64,000 nucleotides of DNA from Methyloversatilis universalis FAM5 (GTDB lineage: Bacteria > Pseudomonadota > Gammaproteobacteria > Burkholderiales > Rhodocyclaceae). The stretch's first letter is position 1. Every line of letters begins with the position of its first letter. Under the pieces are notes generated by a model, which saw nothing but the letters and a program-made list of their open reading frames with translations, did not search any database and was not told the DNA's origin. Shown here piece after piece: positions 55,998 through 63,611 of the stretch. The translations under genes and the position numbers were made by a program. The stretch spans positions 31,886-95,885 of the forward strand of contig NZ_AFHG01000031.1 in assembly GCF_000214035.2 (NCBI RefSeq), in the 5' to 3' direction.

Positions 55998-57685
55998 AGC
56001 GGTGCAACAGGGCGGGGCACAGGGGGCTGCTGGTCGTGTCGGCCTGCGGCGTGCTGATGGCGGCACAGACAGCGTCGGCGCAGGTCGCGCCACAGTTGCC
56101 GGCGGCGGCCGATCCGGGCGTGATCCAGGAACGTTCGCGCGATATCGAGCGGCGTCTGCGCGAAGAGCGCGAACGCCGGCCGGACGACGCGCCGGCCATC
56201 GACGACGAGGCGCTGAAACCGGCGCCGGCCCGTCCGGCACCCGCCGGCGTGCGCTTCCAGCTCAAGCGGGTGGATTTCACCCGGTCCGAACTGCTGCCGG
56301 AGGCGACGCTGCGCGAACTGGCTGCGGGCATCGAAGGCCGCGAGGTGTCGCTGGCCGAGGTGCAGGCGGTGGTGGACCGCATCAACGCGCTGTACCGCGA
56401 CCGTGGCGTGCCGACCGCGCAGGCGGTGCTGCCGGCGCAGGACGTGACCGACGGCGCGGTCACCATCAAGCTGGTGGAAGGCCGGGTCGGCCAGATCCTG
56501 CTCGAGGGCAATGACAGCACCTCGGGCGATTTCATCCGCGCGCGTCTGGGTCAGGCGCCGGGCGAACTGGCCGACGTCGGAGAGCTGGAGCGCCGCATGC
56601 TGCGCTTCAACCGCAGCCAGGACGTGCAGCTGCGCGCCGAACTGAAGCCGGGCGCGCGCTTCGGCGAAACCGACTACGCGCTGTCGGTGAAGGAACCGCC
56701 GAAACACGAAATGCGGCTGTTTTCGGACAGCAGCGGCAGTCCGGCCACCGGCGTCTACCGTCTGGGCGCCTTCTACCAGAACCGCAGCCTGCTCGGCTTC
56801 CGTGACGCGCTGGGCGTGACCCTGGTGGGGGCCGACGGTCACGAGGGCAGGGCGCTGTCGTACAGCTTTCCGCTCGGCACGCTGGGCACCCGGCTCACGC
56901 TGTCGTGGTTCAACGATCGCACCGAAATCGTGAAAGGCCCGTTTGCACCGCTGAACATCCGCGGCGAATCGACCGCCTGGACCGCGCTGCTGCGGCATCC
57001 GCTGCTGCTGGGTTCGAACTACCAGCTGGACCTGACCGGCGGTGCCAAGACCCGCAAGACCGAGAGCTGGATTTCCGGCCGCCTGTTCCAGTCCACCGAC
57101 ATCGACGACCTGTCGCTGGGCGTGGATGGACAGTGGTGGGAAAAGGACCGCATCTGGAACGCCTCCCTGGTCTATTCGAACGGCAAGGCGCAGGCGATTT
57201 CGGACATCGTGAGCAGCTCGTTCGCGATCTGGCGCGGTCAGGTGCGCCGTGTGCAGGACTTCGGCGACGGCTGGTCGCTGCAGAACGCCTTCACCTTCCA
57301 GTACTCGGGCGACCGGAATCTCACCTCCAGCGAACAGTTCCTGATCGGCGGCGAAGGCAGCGTACGCGGTTACCAGACCGGTCTGTTCAGCGGCGACAAG
57401 GGGCTGACCGCATCAGTCGAACTGCACCACCCGCTGCCGCAGCCGCCGGTGGCGCCGGTGCGCACCAGCGGCTTCGCCTTCATCGATTACGGCGCCACCC
57501 AGCCGTTCCGGCCGGTCGGGTCGACCCGCGGCACCGACACGCTGGCCAGCTACGGCTGGGGCGTGAATGCCAATATCAACGACCGGGTGCAGGCGCGCTT
57601 GACGCTGGGGTTGCCGCTGCGCGACCGCATCCAGGAGCCGCGCGGCTACTACGTGCACTTCCAGCTGGTGGCGCAGGTGTTCTGA
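55994..57685 (+). CDS. TPS outer-membrane transporter (FhaC/ShlB family)
   Basis: A 563-residue TpsB transporter that secretes and folds the exoprotein encoded just before it. GTG at 55994 is in a GTGA overlap. The signal peptide ends near residue 30 (ASAQV). A charged helix with RSRDIERRLREERERRP plugs the pore in FhaC-like proteins. Two POTRA domains follow (FQLKRVDFTRSELLP; QAVLPAQDVTDGAVTIKLVEG). The 16-strand barrel contains the conserved VRGY motif (residues 457-460) of loop L6 and ends in Phe (VAQVF). Order here is TpsA then TpsB, with coupled translation, an unusual stoichiometry control since a single transporter serves a 5,379-residue cargo. Confidence 0.92.
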   Translation: MKRCNRAGHRGLLVVSACGVLMAAQTASAQVAPQLPAAADPGVIQERSRDIERRLREERERRPDDAPAIDDEALKPAPARPAPAGVRFQLKRVDFTRSELLPEATLRELAAGIEGREVSLAEVQAVVDRINALYRDRGVPTAQAVLPAQDVTDGAVTIKLVEGRVGQILLEGNDSTSGDFIRARLGQAPGELADVGELERRMLRFNRSQDVQLRAELKPGARFGETDYALSVKEPPKHEMRLFSDSSGSPATGVYRLGAFYQNRSLLGFRDALGVTLVGADGHEGRALSYSFPLGTLGTRLTLSWFNDRTEIVKGPFAPLNIRGESTAWTALLRHPLLLGSNYQLDLTGGAKTRKTESWISGRLFQSTDIDDLSLGVDGQWWEKDRIWNASLVYSNGKAQAISDIVSSSFAIWRGQVRRVQDFGDGWSLQNAFTFQYSGDRNLTSSEQFLIGGEGSVRGYQTGLFSGDKGLTASVELHHPLPQPPVAPVRTSGFAFIDYGATQPFRPVGSTRGTDTLASYGWGVNANINDRVQARLTLGLPLRDRIQEPRGYYVHFQLVAQVF

Positions 57686-57687
57686 GC

Positions 57688-57750
57688 GCAGGCACTCGAT
57701 GGTCGGCAGTGCAGCCGCAGGCGGGCGCCCGCGGCCGTACAGGTGCCTGC
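57688..57750. terminator. Cruciform between convergent TpsB and PEP-CTERM genes
   Basis: GCAGGCAC (57688-57695) pairs perfectly with GTGCCTGC (57743-57750). A G+C-rich inner hairpin (GCGGGCGCCCGC near 57721) lies inside. It fills the whole 65-bp gap and is a likely bidirectional terminator. Confidence 0.5.
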
Positions 57751-59001
57751 TCAGGTGGGCAGCCGGCGCTTTGCCGCGATGGCCAGAACGCCCAGACCCG
57801 CCAGCAGCATCAGTGCGGTGCGGGGCTCCGGAATCGGGGCAGGCGCCGGCGGCGGCGCTTCCGAACCGGCCGCCATCGCAGCGAGCCTGCCGTTGCCGAA
57901 ATTGCTGACGCTAGCTCCCTGCAGTGCGTCGTCGAGGGCTTTCTGCGCACGCAGATCGTAGCCGTAGGAACTTGATCCGGTGGCCTTGCCAGTCTCATCG
58001 AGTTCCCACACGGTCTGGGACATCCTCGAAAAGCTCATCGACTCGGACACATACGGCTGGTCACCGCCGGACGACAGCGACAGGCCGGTAAACACCACGT
58101 CCTGGAACACCAGACGCATGTAGGCAGCCGGATCTCGGCCCCCGCCGTAGACCGACACGTAGTCGACCACCACCTCCCCGACGCTTTTACCGGTGACCAG
58201 CCTGTTGAAGACCACCGGCGTGGTCTGGTCGAAAGCCTGCGTGATCGACAGTTCGCTGAAGGACGGTGCGCTGACCGAGCGTGTCGCCGGGCTGTAGGAC
58301 GCACCGACGCCCAGCTGCGCCGAATCGATCTGGATCCAGTTGCGATAGGCCTCGCCGGTCACTTCGCCGGCGATCGCATCGTTGCCACTGCCCAGCCTCA
58401 TGTAGATGCCCGGGGCGACCGAGGTTCCGCCGCCCGACGTCAAAGGCGCACGTGCACCGCTGAGCGTTCCTTTCTCGGTCACGAGGTCATAGCTAGCAAC
58501 GATTTTCGAGCCCGCATCCTTGCCGGTCGAGGACGGCGTATAGCTCATCTGGATCTTGCTGTAGGCCTGGGATGCGGAGACCGAACCGTTGGACAGCGAA
58601 ACCCCTGTCATGGCCACCTTCTCGGTTTTCAGCTGCAGGTAGGTGGTCTCGCTGCCTCGCGAGTCCGTGCGCGTGAGATCGATGGTCGACTTTTCGGTGA
58701 TCGAGCGGGTGAAAAGCTTGTTCATCAGTCTGGGCACACTGATGTCCGCCTGCTGGCTCCATACGATGTCACTGAAGCTCGGACGGCTTACCTGCCATGC
58801 GCTTCCGGTGTTCTCCAGCGCTGCGGAGACGCCTGCGCCCCATTGCAGGCTGTCGACGCTGATCCAGTTCTCGTGGCCGAGTGCAGTCGACGCCCCGTCA
58901 GCGCCGGGCAGATCGATATAGATGCTGGCGTGGGTCGCGCCTGACAGCAGCAGCAAAAGTGCGGCGGCGCATGCACTGCGCCTGAGCGGATGCGGGTTCA
59001 T
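57751..59001 (-). CDS. Secreted tandem Hcp-like protein with PEP-CTERM anchor
   Basis: A 416-residue exported protein. The signal peptide covers about residues 1-25 (ending ATHAS). Two tandem repeats follow, each matching the Hcp/type VI secretion tube fold. Domain 1 (about 26-190) has YIDLPGADG, GHENWISVDSLQWGAG, PSFSDIVWSQ and YSKIQMSYTP. Domain 2 (about 197-365) has YMRLGSGND, NWIQIDSAQLGVG, PSFSELSITQAFDQTTPVVF and MSFSRMSQTVWEL. The C-terminus is a PEP-CTERM sorting signal: PEP (391-393), a hydrophobic helix and a basic end (AKRRLPT), recognised by an exosortase in EPS-producing Gram-negatives. No type VI genes are nearby. It is probably a surface or matrix protein that reuses the Hcp fold; its role is unknown. 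Confidence 0.82.
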   Translation of the reverse strand: MNPHPLRRSACAAALLLLLSGATHASIYIDLPGADGASTALGHENWISVDSLQWGAGVSAALENTGSAWQVSRPSFSDIVWSQQADISVPRLMNKLFTRSITEKSTIDLTRTDSRGSETTYLQLKTEKVAMTGVSLSNGSVSASQAYSKIQMSYTPSSTGKDAGSKIVASYDLVTEKGTLSGARAPLTSGGGTSVAPGIYMRLGSGNDAIAGEVTGEAYRNWIQIDSAQLGVGASYSPATRSVSAPSFSELSITQAFDQTTPVVFNRLVTGKSVGEVVVDYVSVYGGGRDPAAYMRLVFQDVVFTGLSLSSGGDQPYVSESMSFSRMSQTVWELDETGKATGSSSYGYDLRAQKALDDALQGASVSNFGNGRLAAMAAGSEAPPPAPAPIPEPRTALMLLAGLGVLAIAAKRRLPT

Positions 59002-59246
59002 TTTCTGACCTCCTGGTTATCGTTGGGGTGATCGGAGGGCAGCGCCCGGCGATCGGATGTCCTGCGCGCAACATCAGCACGATCCCACTTGCCGTGGCTG
59101 CATGCAATCGCCGGCTGACTGCGGATTCCGGCCGGTCGAGGCGCGTGTTTCCGCCGGTCGGCTCGCACTGGATCCGGCCCTCCGCGTCGTCCTTCGCGGC
59201 CCTTCCGCCCGCCTTGTCCGGGCCGCAGCGGTCCGGTACCGCGACA

Positions 59247-59271
59247 ACCGGCTCCGGCTGCCGGAGCCGGT
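59247..59271. other. Perfect 11-bp hairpin in divergent region
   Basis: ACCGGCTCCGG pairs perfectly with CCGGAGCCGGT across the loop CTG. No T-tract occurs on either side. It could be a terminator for an unseen transcript, a structured leader element or an isolated repeat. Confidence 0.45.
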
Positions 59272-59417
59272 CGGCTGAAAGTCGGACCCGGTCGTCTGCC
59301 GCGACGGACGATTTCCGGACTGCTGCGCTGGCGGACCGCAGCATTCCATTCGCGCATCGCCATGAAAACCCTTGTCCCGCGTGCCTTCCGTTTTTGCTGC
59401 GATGCCGCAGAACGGCG

Positions 59418-59434
59418 TGGGCACGGGCTTTGCG
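59418..59434 (+). promoter_or_regulatory. Candidate sigma-54 promoter for CoA-transferase operon
   Basis: TGGGCACGGGCTTTGCG has GGCACG at -24, TTGC at -12 and GG-N10-GC spacing. It lies 64 bp upstream of the first CoA-transferase gene. Confidence 0.65.
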
Positions 59435-59497
59435 TTGCATGACCGTACGCCGCACAGCCCGGTGCGGCCAGGCAGCACGAGCACAAGGAGGAGGCAG

Positions 59498-60196
59498 ATG
59501 AACAAGCGCTACCCGGACGCGAAGAGCGCGCTCAAGGGATTGCTCAAGGACGGACAGACGCTGGCGGTCGGCGGCTTCGGGCTGTGCGGCATACCGGAAC
59601 AGCTGATCGACGCGGTGGCTGAAAGCGGTACCCACGATCTGACCGTGATCAGCAACAACGCGGGCGTCGATGGCATCGGGCTCGGCAAGCTGCTGGCCAA
59701 CCGCCAGGTGCGCCGCATGATCGCGTCCTATGTCGGCGAGAACGAGGAATTCGAGCGCCAGCTGCTGTCGGGCGAGCTGGATGTCGAACTGACGCCGCAG
59801 GGCACGCTGGCGGAAAAGCTGCGTGCCGGTGGCGCCGGCATCCCGGCCTTCTACACCCGTACCGGTGTCGGCACGCCGGTGGCCGACGGCAAGGAAACGC
59901 GCGAGTTCGGTGGCCAGTGCTATCTGCTGGAGCACGCGCTGGTGGCCGATGTGTCGCTGGTCAAGGCATGGAAGGCGGACGAGGCCGGCAATCTGGTGTT
60001 CCGCAAGACCGCGCGCAACTTCAATCCGATGATCGCCACCGCCGGCCGCACCACGGTGGTCGAGGTCGAGGAACTGGTGCCGACCGGCGCGCTGGACCCG
60101 GACCAGATCCATACGCCGGGCATTTTCGTGCAGCGGGTGATCGTCAATCCGACGCCGTCGCGGCATATCGAGAAACGCACCACGAGGAGTGCCTGA
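59498..60196 (+). CDS. scoA: 3-oxoacid CoA-transferase, subunit A
   Basis: A 232-residue subunit of a class I CoA-transferase (SCOT/AtoD type) that moves CoA between an acyl-CoA such as succinyl-CoA and a 3-oxoacid. The ATG at 59498 follows an AAGGAGGAGG ribosome site. Family motifs are [10 protein letters not shown] near the start (CoA-binding), [13 protein letters not shown], the [22 protein letters not shown] segment and the [12 protein letters not shown] region. Heterodimer partner is the next gene. The likely pathway is ketone-body/acetoacetate or PHB-derived acid use in the cytoplasm, under a sigma-54-like promoter as in AtoC-type regulation. Confidence 0.87.
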   Translation: MNKRYPDAKSALKGLLKDGQTLAVGGFGLCGIPEQLIDAVAESGTHDLTVISNNAGVDGIGLGKLLANRQVRRMIASYVGENEEFERQLLSGELDVELTPQGTLAEKLRAGGAGIPAFYTRTGVGTPVADGKETREFGGQCYLLEHALVADVSLVKAWKADEAGNLVFRKTARNFNPMIATAGRTTVVEVEELVPTGALDPDQIHTPGIFVQRVIVNPTPSRHIEKRTTRSA

Positions 60197-60197
60197 C

Positions 60198-60845
60198 ATG
60201 GCCTGGACCCGGGACGACATGGCGCGCCGCGCGGCGCGCGAACTGAAGGACGGCTACTACGTGAACCTGGGCATCGGCATGCCCACGCTGGTGGCCAATC
60301 ACATTCCCGAAGGCATGGACGTGTGGCTGCAGTCGGAGAACGGCCTGCTCGGCATCGGCCCCTTTCCGACCGAGGACGAGGTCGACGCCGACCTCATCAA
60401 CGCCGGCAAGCAGACGGTGAGCACATTGCCCGGCAGCAGCTTCTTCAGCAGTGCCGACTCGTTCGGCATGATACGCGGCGGGCATATCGACCTCGCCATC
60501 CTCGGCGCGATGCAGGTGAGCGAACGCGGCGATCTGGCGAACTGGATGATTCCGGGCAAGCTGGTCAAGGGCATGGGCGGCGCGATGGACCTGGTGGCCG
60601 GCGTGCGCCGTGTCATCGTCATGATGGAACACTGCAGCCGCAGCGGCGAGCCCAAGATCCTGAAGAAGTGCGACCTGCCGCTGACCGGCGTCGGCGTGGT
60701 GAATCTCATCATCACCGACCTGTGCGTGCTGGCGGTGACCGCCGACGGACTGGAGCTGCGTGAGCTGGCGCCTGGCGTGACCGTGGATGAGGTGATCGCG
60801 CGCACCGGTGCGCCGGTCCATACCGCGCCGGTGGTGCTGTGCTGA
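60198..60845 (+). CDS. scoB: 3-oxoacid CoA-transferase, subunit B
   Basis: A 215-residue subunit carrying the catalytic glutamate in the [10 protein letters not shown] motif, which forms the glutamyl-CoA intermediate. Other landmarks are [17 protein letters not shown] and [27 protein letters not shown]. The end [19 protein letters not shown] is standard for the family. The ATG at 60198 has a GAGGAG site upstream; a GTG three codons earlier is less likely. The following regulator-like gene starts inside its last codons. Confidence 0.9.
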   Translation: MAWTRDDMARRAARELKDGYYVNLGIGMPTLVANHIPEGMDVWLQSENGLLGIGPFPTEDEVDADLINAGKQTVSTLPGSSFFSSADSFGMIRGGHIDLAILGAMQVSERGDLANWMIPGKLVKGMGGAMDLVAGVRRVIVMMEHCSRSGEPKILKKCDLPLTGVGVVNLIITDLCVLAVTADGLELRELAPGVTVDEVIARTGAPVHTAPVVLC

Positions 60846-61279
60846 GGGCGGCGGCCGCGGCGCCGGATGCCGCCGTGCGCCGCAGCGCGCGCACGTCACT
60901 GCTGACGCTGCAGAAGCTGGTGCAGGGCTACGGCATTCCGCTGGGCCGGGTCGCCGCCTTCGAGGAACTGGGCATCATCCGCGCCGATTGTGCCGACCGC
61001 TACAGCTGCGATGACGACGACCGTCTCATCATCGCGGCCGCCGCGGTGCAGCTGGGGTTCACGCTGCGCGAACTGCGCGAGCTGATGGACCTGTACGACG
61101 AAACCTCGCCGGCCCGGCGCGCACTGCCGCACTTCATGAAGCTGCTGGCGAGCTATCAGCGCCTGATGGCCTGGCGCCAGCCCGAAGGCTACGACCCGGC
61201 GCCGGCGGGGCGGCAGCACAAGCCCTTCCGCGCCCGTCTTTTCCGTCCGGACATCGTTTCGAAGAAGGAGGCGACATGA
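60839..61279 (+). CDS. MerR-like small DNA-binding protein
   Basis: A 146-residue protein starting at GTG and overlapping the CoA-transferase B stop by 7 bases. It contains a degenerate MerR-type winged helix: [15 protein letters not shown], then [33 protein letters not shown], the characteristic end of a MerR domain. A short helical region and a basic tail ([10 protein letters not shown]) follow. It has two Cys near the wing (DCADRYSC), which could sense metal or oxidation. Its place between CoA transferase and peroxiredoxin genes suggests a cotranscribed regulator of this operon or of oxidative stress. The MerR call rests on pattern only. Confidence 0.65.
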   Translation: MLRAAAAAPDAAVRRSARTSLLTLQKLVQGYGIPLGRVAAFEELGIIRADCADRYSCDDDDRLIIAAAAVQLGFTLRELRELMDLYDETSPARRALPHFMKLLASYQRLMAWRQPEGYDPAPAGRQHKPFRARLFRPDIVSKKEAT

Positions 61280-61872
61280 GCACGCTGGTGGGGCAGACCG
61301 CGCCGGATTTCACCGAGAACGCGGTATGGGGTGACAACGAGTTCCGTCCCTTCACGCTGTCCGACGGGCGAGGGCGCTACACGGTGCTGTTCTTCTATCC
61401 GCTGGACTTCACCTATGTGTGTCCGTCGGAACTGATCGCCTTCGAGCGCCGCATGTCGGAATTTGCCCGGCGCAATGTCGACGTGGTCGGCTGTTCCATC
61501 GATTCCGCCTACACCCATCTGGCCTGGAAGCGCACGCCCTACGGCGACGGCGGTGTCGGGCCGCTGAGTTATCCGCTGATCGCCGACATGACGCACGCGG
61601 TGTCGCGCGCCTATGGCGTGGAAGGGCCGGCCGGCATTTCGCTGCGCGGCACCTTCCTGATCGACCGCGACGGCATCGTGCAGCACCAGATCGTCAACAA
61701 CCTCGCGCTCGGTCGCGACATCGACGAACTGCTGCGGGTGATCGACGCGCTGCAGCACACCGAACTGCACGGCGAGGTGTGCCCGGCAGGCTGGCAGAAG
61801 GGACGCAAGGCGATGACGCCCAGTGACCGCGGCGTTGCCGCCTATCTGGCCGAACACTCGGACATGCTGTGA
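61276..61872 (+). CDS. 2-Cys peroxiredoxin (AhpC/TSA family)
   Basis: A 198-residue thiol peroxidase reducing H2O2, organic peroxides or peroxynitrite. The peroxidatic Cys49 is in FTYVCPSE, and the resolving Cys169 in GEVCPAGW, the arrangement of typical 2-Cys peroxiredoxins that form disulfide-linked dimers. FFYPLDFTYVCPSE and the Trp/Gly after Cys169 match AhpC/Prx1. An extra Cys73 (VVGCSID) is present. The ATG overlaps the MerR-like stop (ATGA). The electron donor (AhpF or thioredoxin) is not encoded nearby. The operon context with two glutathione transferases suggests detoxification. Confidence 0.9.
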   Translation: MSTLVGQTAPDFTENAVWGDNEFRPFTLSDGRGRYTVLFFYPLDFTYVCPSELIAFERRMSEFARRNVDVVGCSIDSAYTHLAWKRTPYGDGGVGPLSYPLIADMTHAVSRAYGVEGPAGISLRGTFLIDRDGIVQHQIVNNLALGRDIDELLRVIDALQHTELHGEVCPAGWQKGRKAMTPSDRGVAAYLAEHSDML

Positions 61873-61895
61873 TGACCCCCTGGGAGAACCGACAC

Positions 61896-62525
61896 ATGAA
61901 ACTGTATGACTGGCACGCCGCACCGAACCCGAAGCGGGTACGCATGTTCCTGGCGGAAAAGGATCTGGATCTGAACATCGTCGAGGTGTCCGGCGAGAAC
62001 CTGCGCCTGCGTGCCGACTACATCGAGAAGTTTCCGCAGGCCATGGTGCCCATGCTGGAACTGCCGGACGGCCGCCAGATCGGTGAGTCGATGGCCATCT
62101 GCCGCTATCTGGAAGAACTGCACCCGGCGCCGCCCATGCTGGGCCGCAACGCCTACGAGCGCGCCATCGTCGACATGTGGGAACGGCGTGCCTTCGACGA
62201 GGGCATGATGGCCGCCGGCGAGGTGTTCCGTAACACCGCCGATGCTTTCCGCGACCGCGGCCTGCCGGGTTTCGCCACGGCGGTCGCGCAGATTCCGGCG
62301 CTGGTCGAGCGCGGCCGCGAGCGCCTCGGGCATTTCTTCCGCAAGTTCGACCAGCAGCTCGGCAAGCACCGCTTCGTCGCCGGCGATCACTTCACCGTGG
62401 CCGACTGCACCACCTTCTGCAGCATCGAGTTCGCCGGCTGGTCGGACATCGGCATTCCGGCCGACTGTTCCAATCTGCTGCGCTGGCATCGCGAAGTGAG
62501 TGCGCGTCCGAGCGCGCGCGCCTGA
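61896..62525 (+). CDS. Glutathione S-transferase
   Basis: A 209-residue cytosolic GST. The N-terminal thioredoxin-like domain begins with KLYDWHAAPNPKRVRMFL and contains the cis-Pro segment MVPMLELPDG and the glutathione-gamma-glutamyl site ESMAICRYL. The C-terminal all-helical domain has RFVAGDHFTVADCTTFCSIEF. Start at 61896 follows GGGAG; an upstream GTG at 61869, overlapping the peroxiredoxin stop, would add nine residues. It conjugates glutathione to electrophiles. The exact class is unclear. It lies in the same operon as a second GST-like gene. Confidence 0.85.
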   Translation: MKLYDWHAAPNPKRVRMFLAEKDLDLNIVEVSGENLRLRADYIEKFPQAMVPMLELPDGRQIGESMAICRYLEELHPAPPMLGRNAYERAIVDMWERRAFDEGMMAAGEVFRNTADAFRDRGLPGFATAVAQIPALVERGRERLGHFFRKFDQQLGKHRFVAGDHFTVADCTTFCSIEFAGWSDIGIPADCSNLLRWHREVSARPSARA

Positions 62526-62673
62526 TGGCAGAACGGCGAGGTGAAGGCTGGCCCGGCACCGGCCGGCCCGCCGCACGCCGGCAACAGGGAAGGGCTGGCG
62601 CCAGGCGCGTCGGCAACACGAGAGCTGGCTGGCAGCCCGCCGGCGAAGGAGCACTGCATCGGGGGATGCGCGA

Positions 62674-63294
62674 ATGATCGACCTTTATGCTGCGCCGACA
62701 CCTGAGGGCTGGAAGGTTTCGATCGCGCTCGAAGAGCTGCGCATCCCCTATGCGGTGCACCCGGCCAGCGCCTGCGAAGGGCCGGGGCTGACGCCGGATT
62801 ACCAGCGGGTCAGCCGCTGCGGCTGCGCACCGGTCATCGTCGACCACGATGCCGACGGCTGCCGCATCAGCGATGCGGGCCCGGCGCTGGTCTATCTCGC
62901 CGAGCGCCAGGGCCAGCTCATGCCGGCCGACGCCATCGGCCGCTCCCGCGTCATGCAGTGGCTCATGCTGCCGGTCGACGGCGCCGATCCGGCGCGCGCG
63001 CCGGACCCCAAGTCATCACGCGAAGAAATGCTCCGGCTGTTCACGCTGTTCGACCGCCGGCTGAAAGAGTCCGACTACCTGGCCGGCAGCTACAGCATCG
63101 CCGACATCGCCCACTGGTGCTGGGTGCGCATGCATGCCTGGTCCGATGTGGACATGCATGGCTTCGCGTCGCTCGCCCACTGGCTGCAGCGCATCGCCGC
63201 CCGTGACGCCACGCGCCGTGGCCTGCGCGCGCTGCCCACCTCCGAACGCCCCGCCGAGCATGTGTGGCGGGTGAAGTCCATCCTGCTGCGCTGA
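62674..63294 (+). CDS. Glutathione S-transferase family protein (YfcG/YghU-like)
   Basis: A 206-residue GST-fold protein. The start IDLYAAPTPEGWKVSIALEEL resembles the Nu-class YfcG/YghU enzymes, which have disulfide-bond oxidoreductase activity. The region around the cis-Pro (RCGCAPVIVD) and the ISDAGPALVYLAE glutathione-binding block are present. It contains an unusual C-x-C near residue 49-51. The C-terminal domain has ESDYLAGSYSIADIAHWCW. It follows the previous GST by 148 bp, so it may be last in the operon or have its own promoter. Confidence 0.83.
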   Translation: MIDLYAAPTPEGWKVSIALEELRIPYAVHPASACEGPGLTPDYQRVSRCGCAPVIVDHDADGCRISDAGPALVYLAERQGQLMPADAIGRSRVMQWLMLPVDGADPARAPDPKSSREEMLRLFTLFDRRLKESDYLAGSYSIADIAHWCWVRMHAWSDVDMHGFASLAHWLQRIAARDATRRGLRALPTSERPAEHVWRVKSILLR

Positions 63295-63300
63295 AGGCAG

Positions 63301-63611
63301 CGCGCAGTCCTCGTTTAGAGGTCCCATCGCGGCGAGGGCGCCGCTTCTACGAATACGCGAAGGTCGTCGTCAGGGCGCGTGAGCGCGATGCTCTGCCGCG
63401 ATCCGGCCATTGATCACGCGCAGTCCCTGATTCGAGGCCCTGTCGCGGCGAGGGCGCCGCTGCCACGAATACGCGAAGGTTGTCGGCAGGGCGCGTGAGC
63501 GCGATGCCCTGCTGCGATCCGGCTATTGATCACGCGCGGTCCCTGATTCGAGGCCCCGTCGCGGCGAGGGCGCCGCTCCTACGAATACGCGAAGGACGTC
63601 TTCAGGGCGTG
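63301..63611. repeat. Three tandem 116-bp repeats containing REP-like palindromes
   Basis: Units begin at 63301, 63417 and 63533, exactly 116 bp apart (shared start CGCGCAGTCC, shared GAATACGCGA). Each contains a palindromic core (TCGCGGCGAGGGCGCCGCT at 63327-63345, 63443-63461 and 63559-63577) ending CTAC or CCAC, i.e. a GTAG/GTGG-headed REP on the minus strand. The core matches the repeats at 21411-21724. The third unit loses similarity near 63612, where the IS110 sequence begins. Confidence 0.85.

Larger units (their letters stand above)
59002..59497. other. Divergent intergenic region
   Basis: A 496-bp region between the PEP-CTERM gene and the CoA-transferase operon. It contains a perfect 11-bp hairpin (59247-59271), a GCTGCG/CGCAGC dyad near 59325-59345 and a sigma-54-like promoter (59418-59434). 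A strong AAGGAGGAGG ribosome site lies before 59498. No gene is seen; the short open frames have no family features. Confidence 0.5.

Noticed and set aside
57751-59001. Secreted T6SS Hcp effector
   Set aside because: True Hcp has no signal peptide or PEP-CTERM anchor and sits with T6SS genes; neither holds here.
63301-63611. CRISPR array
   Set aside because: The units are 116 bp, contiguous and without distinct spacers; they are REP-containing tandem repeats.
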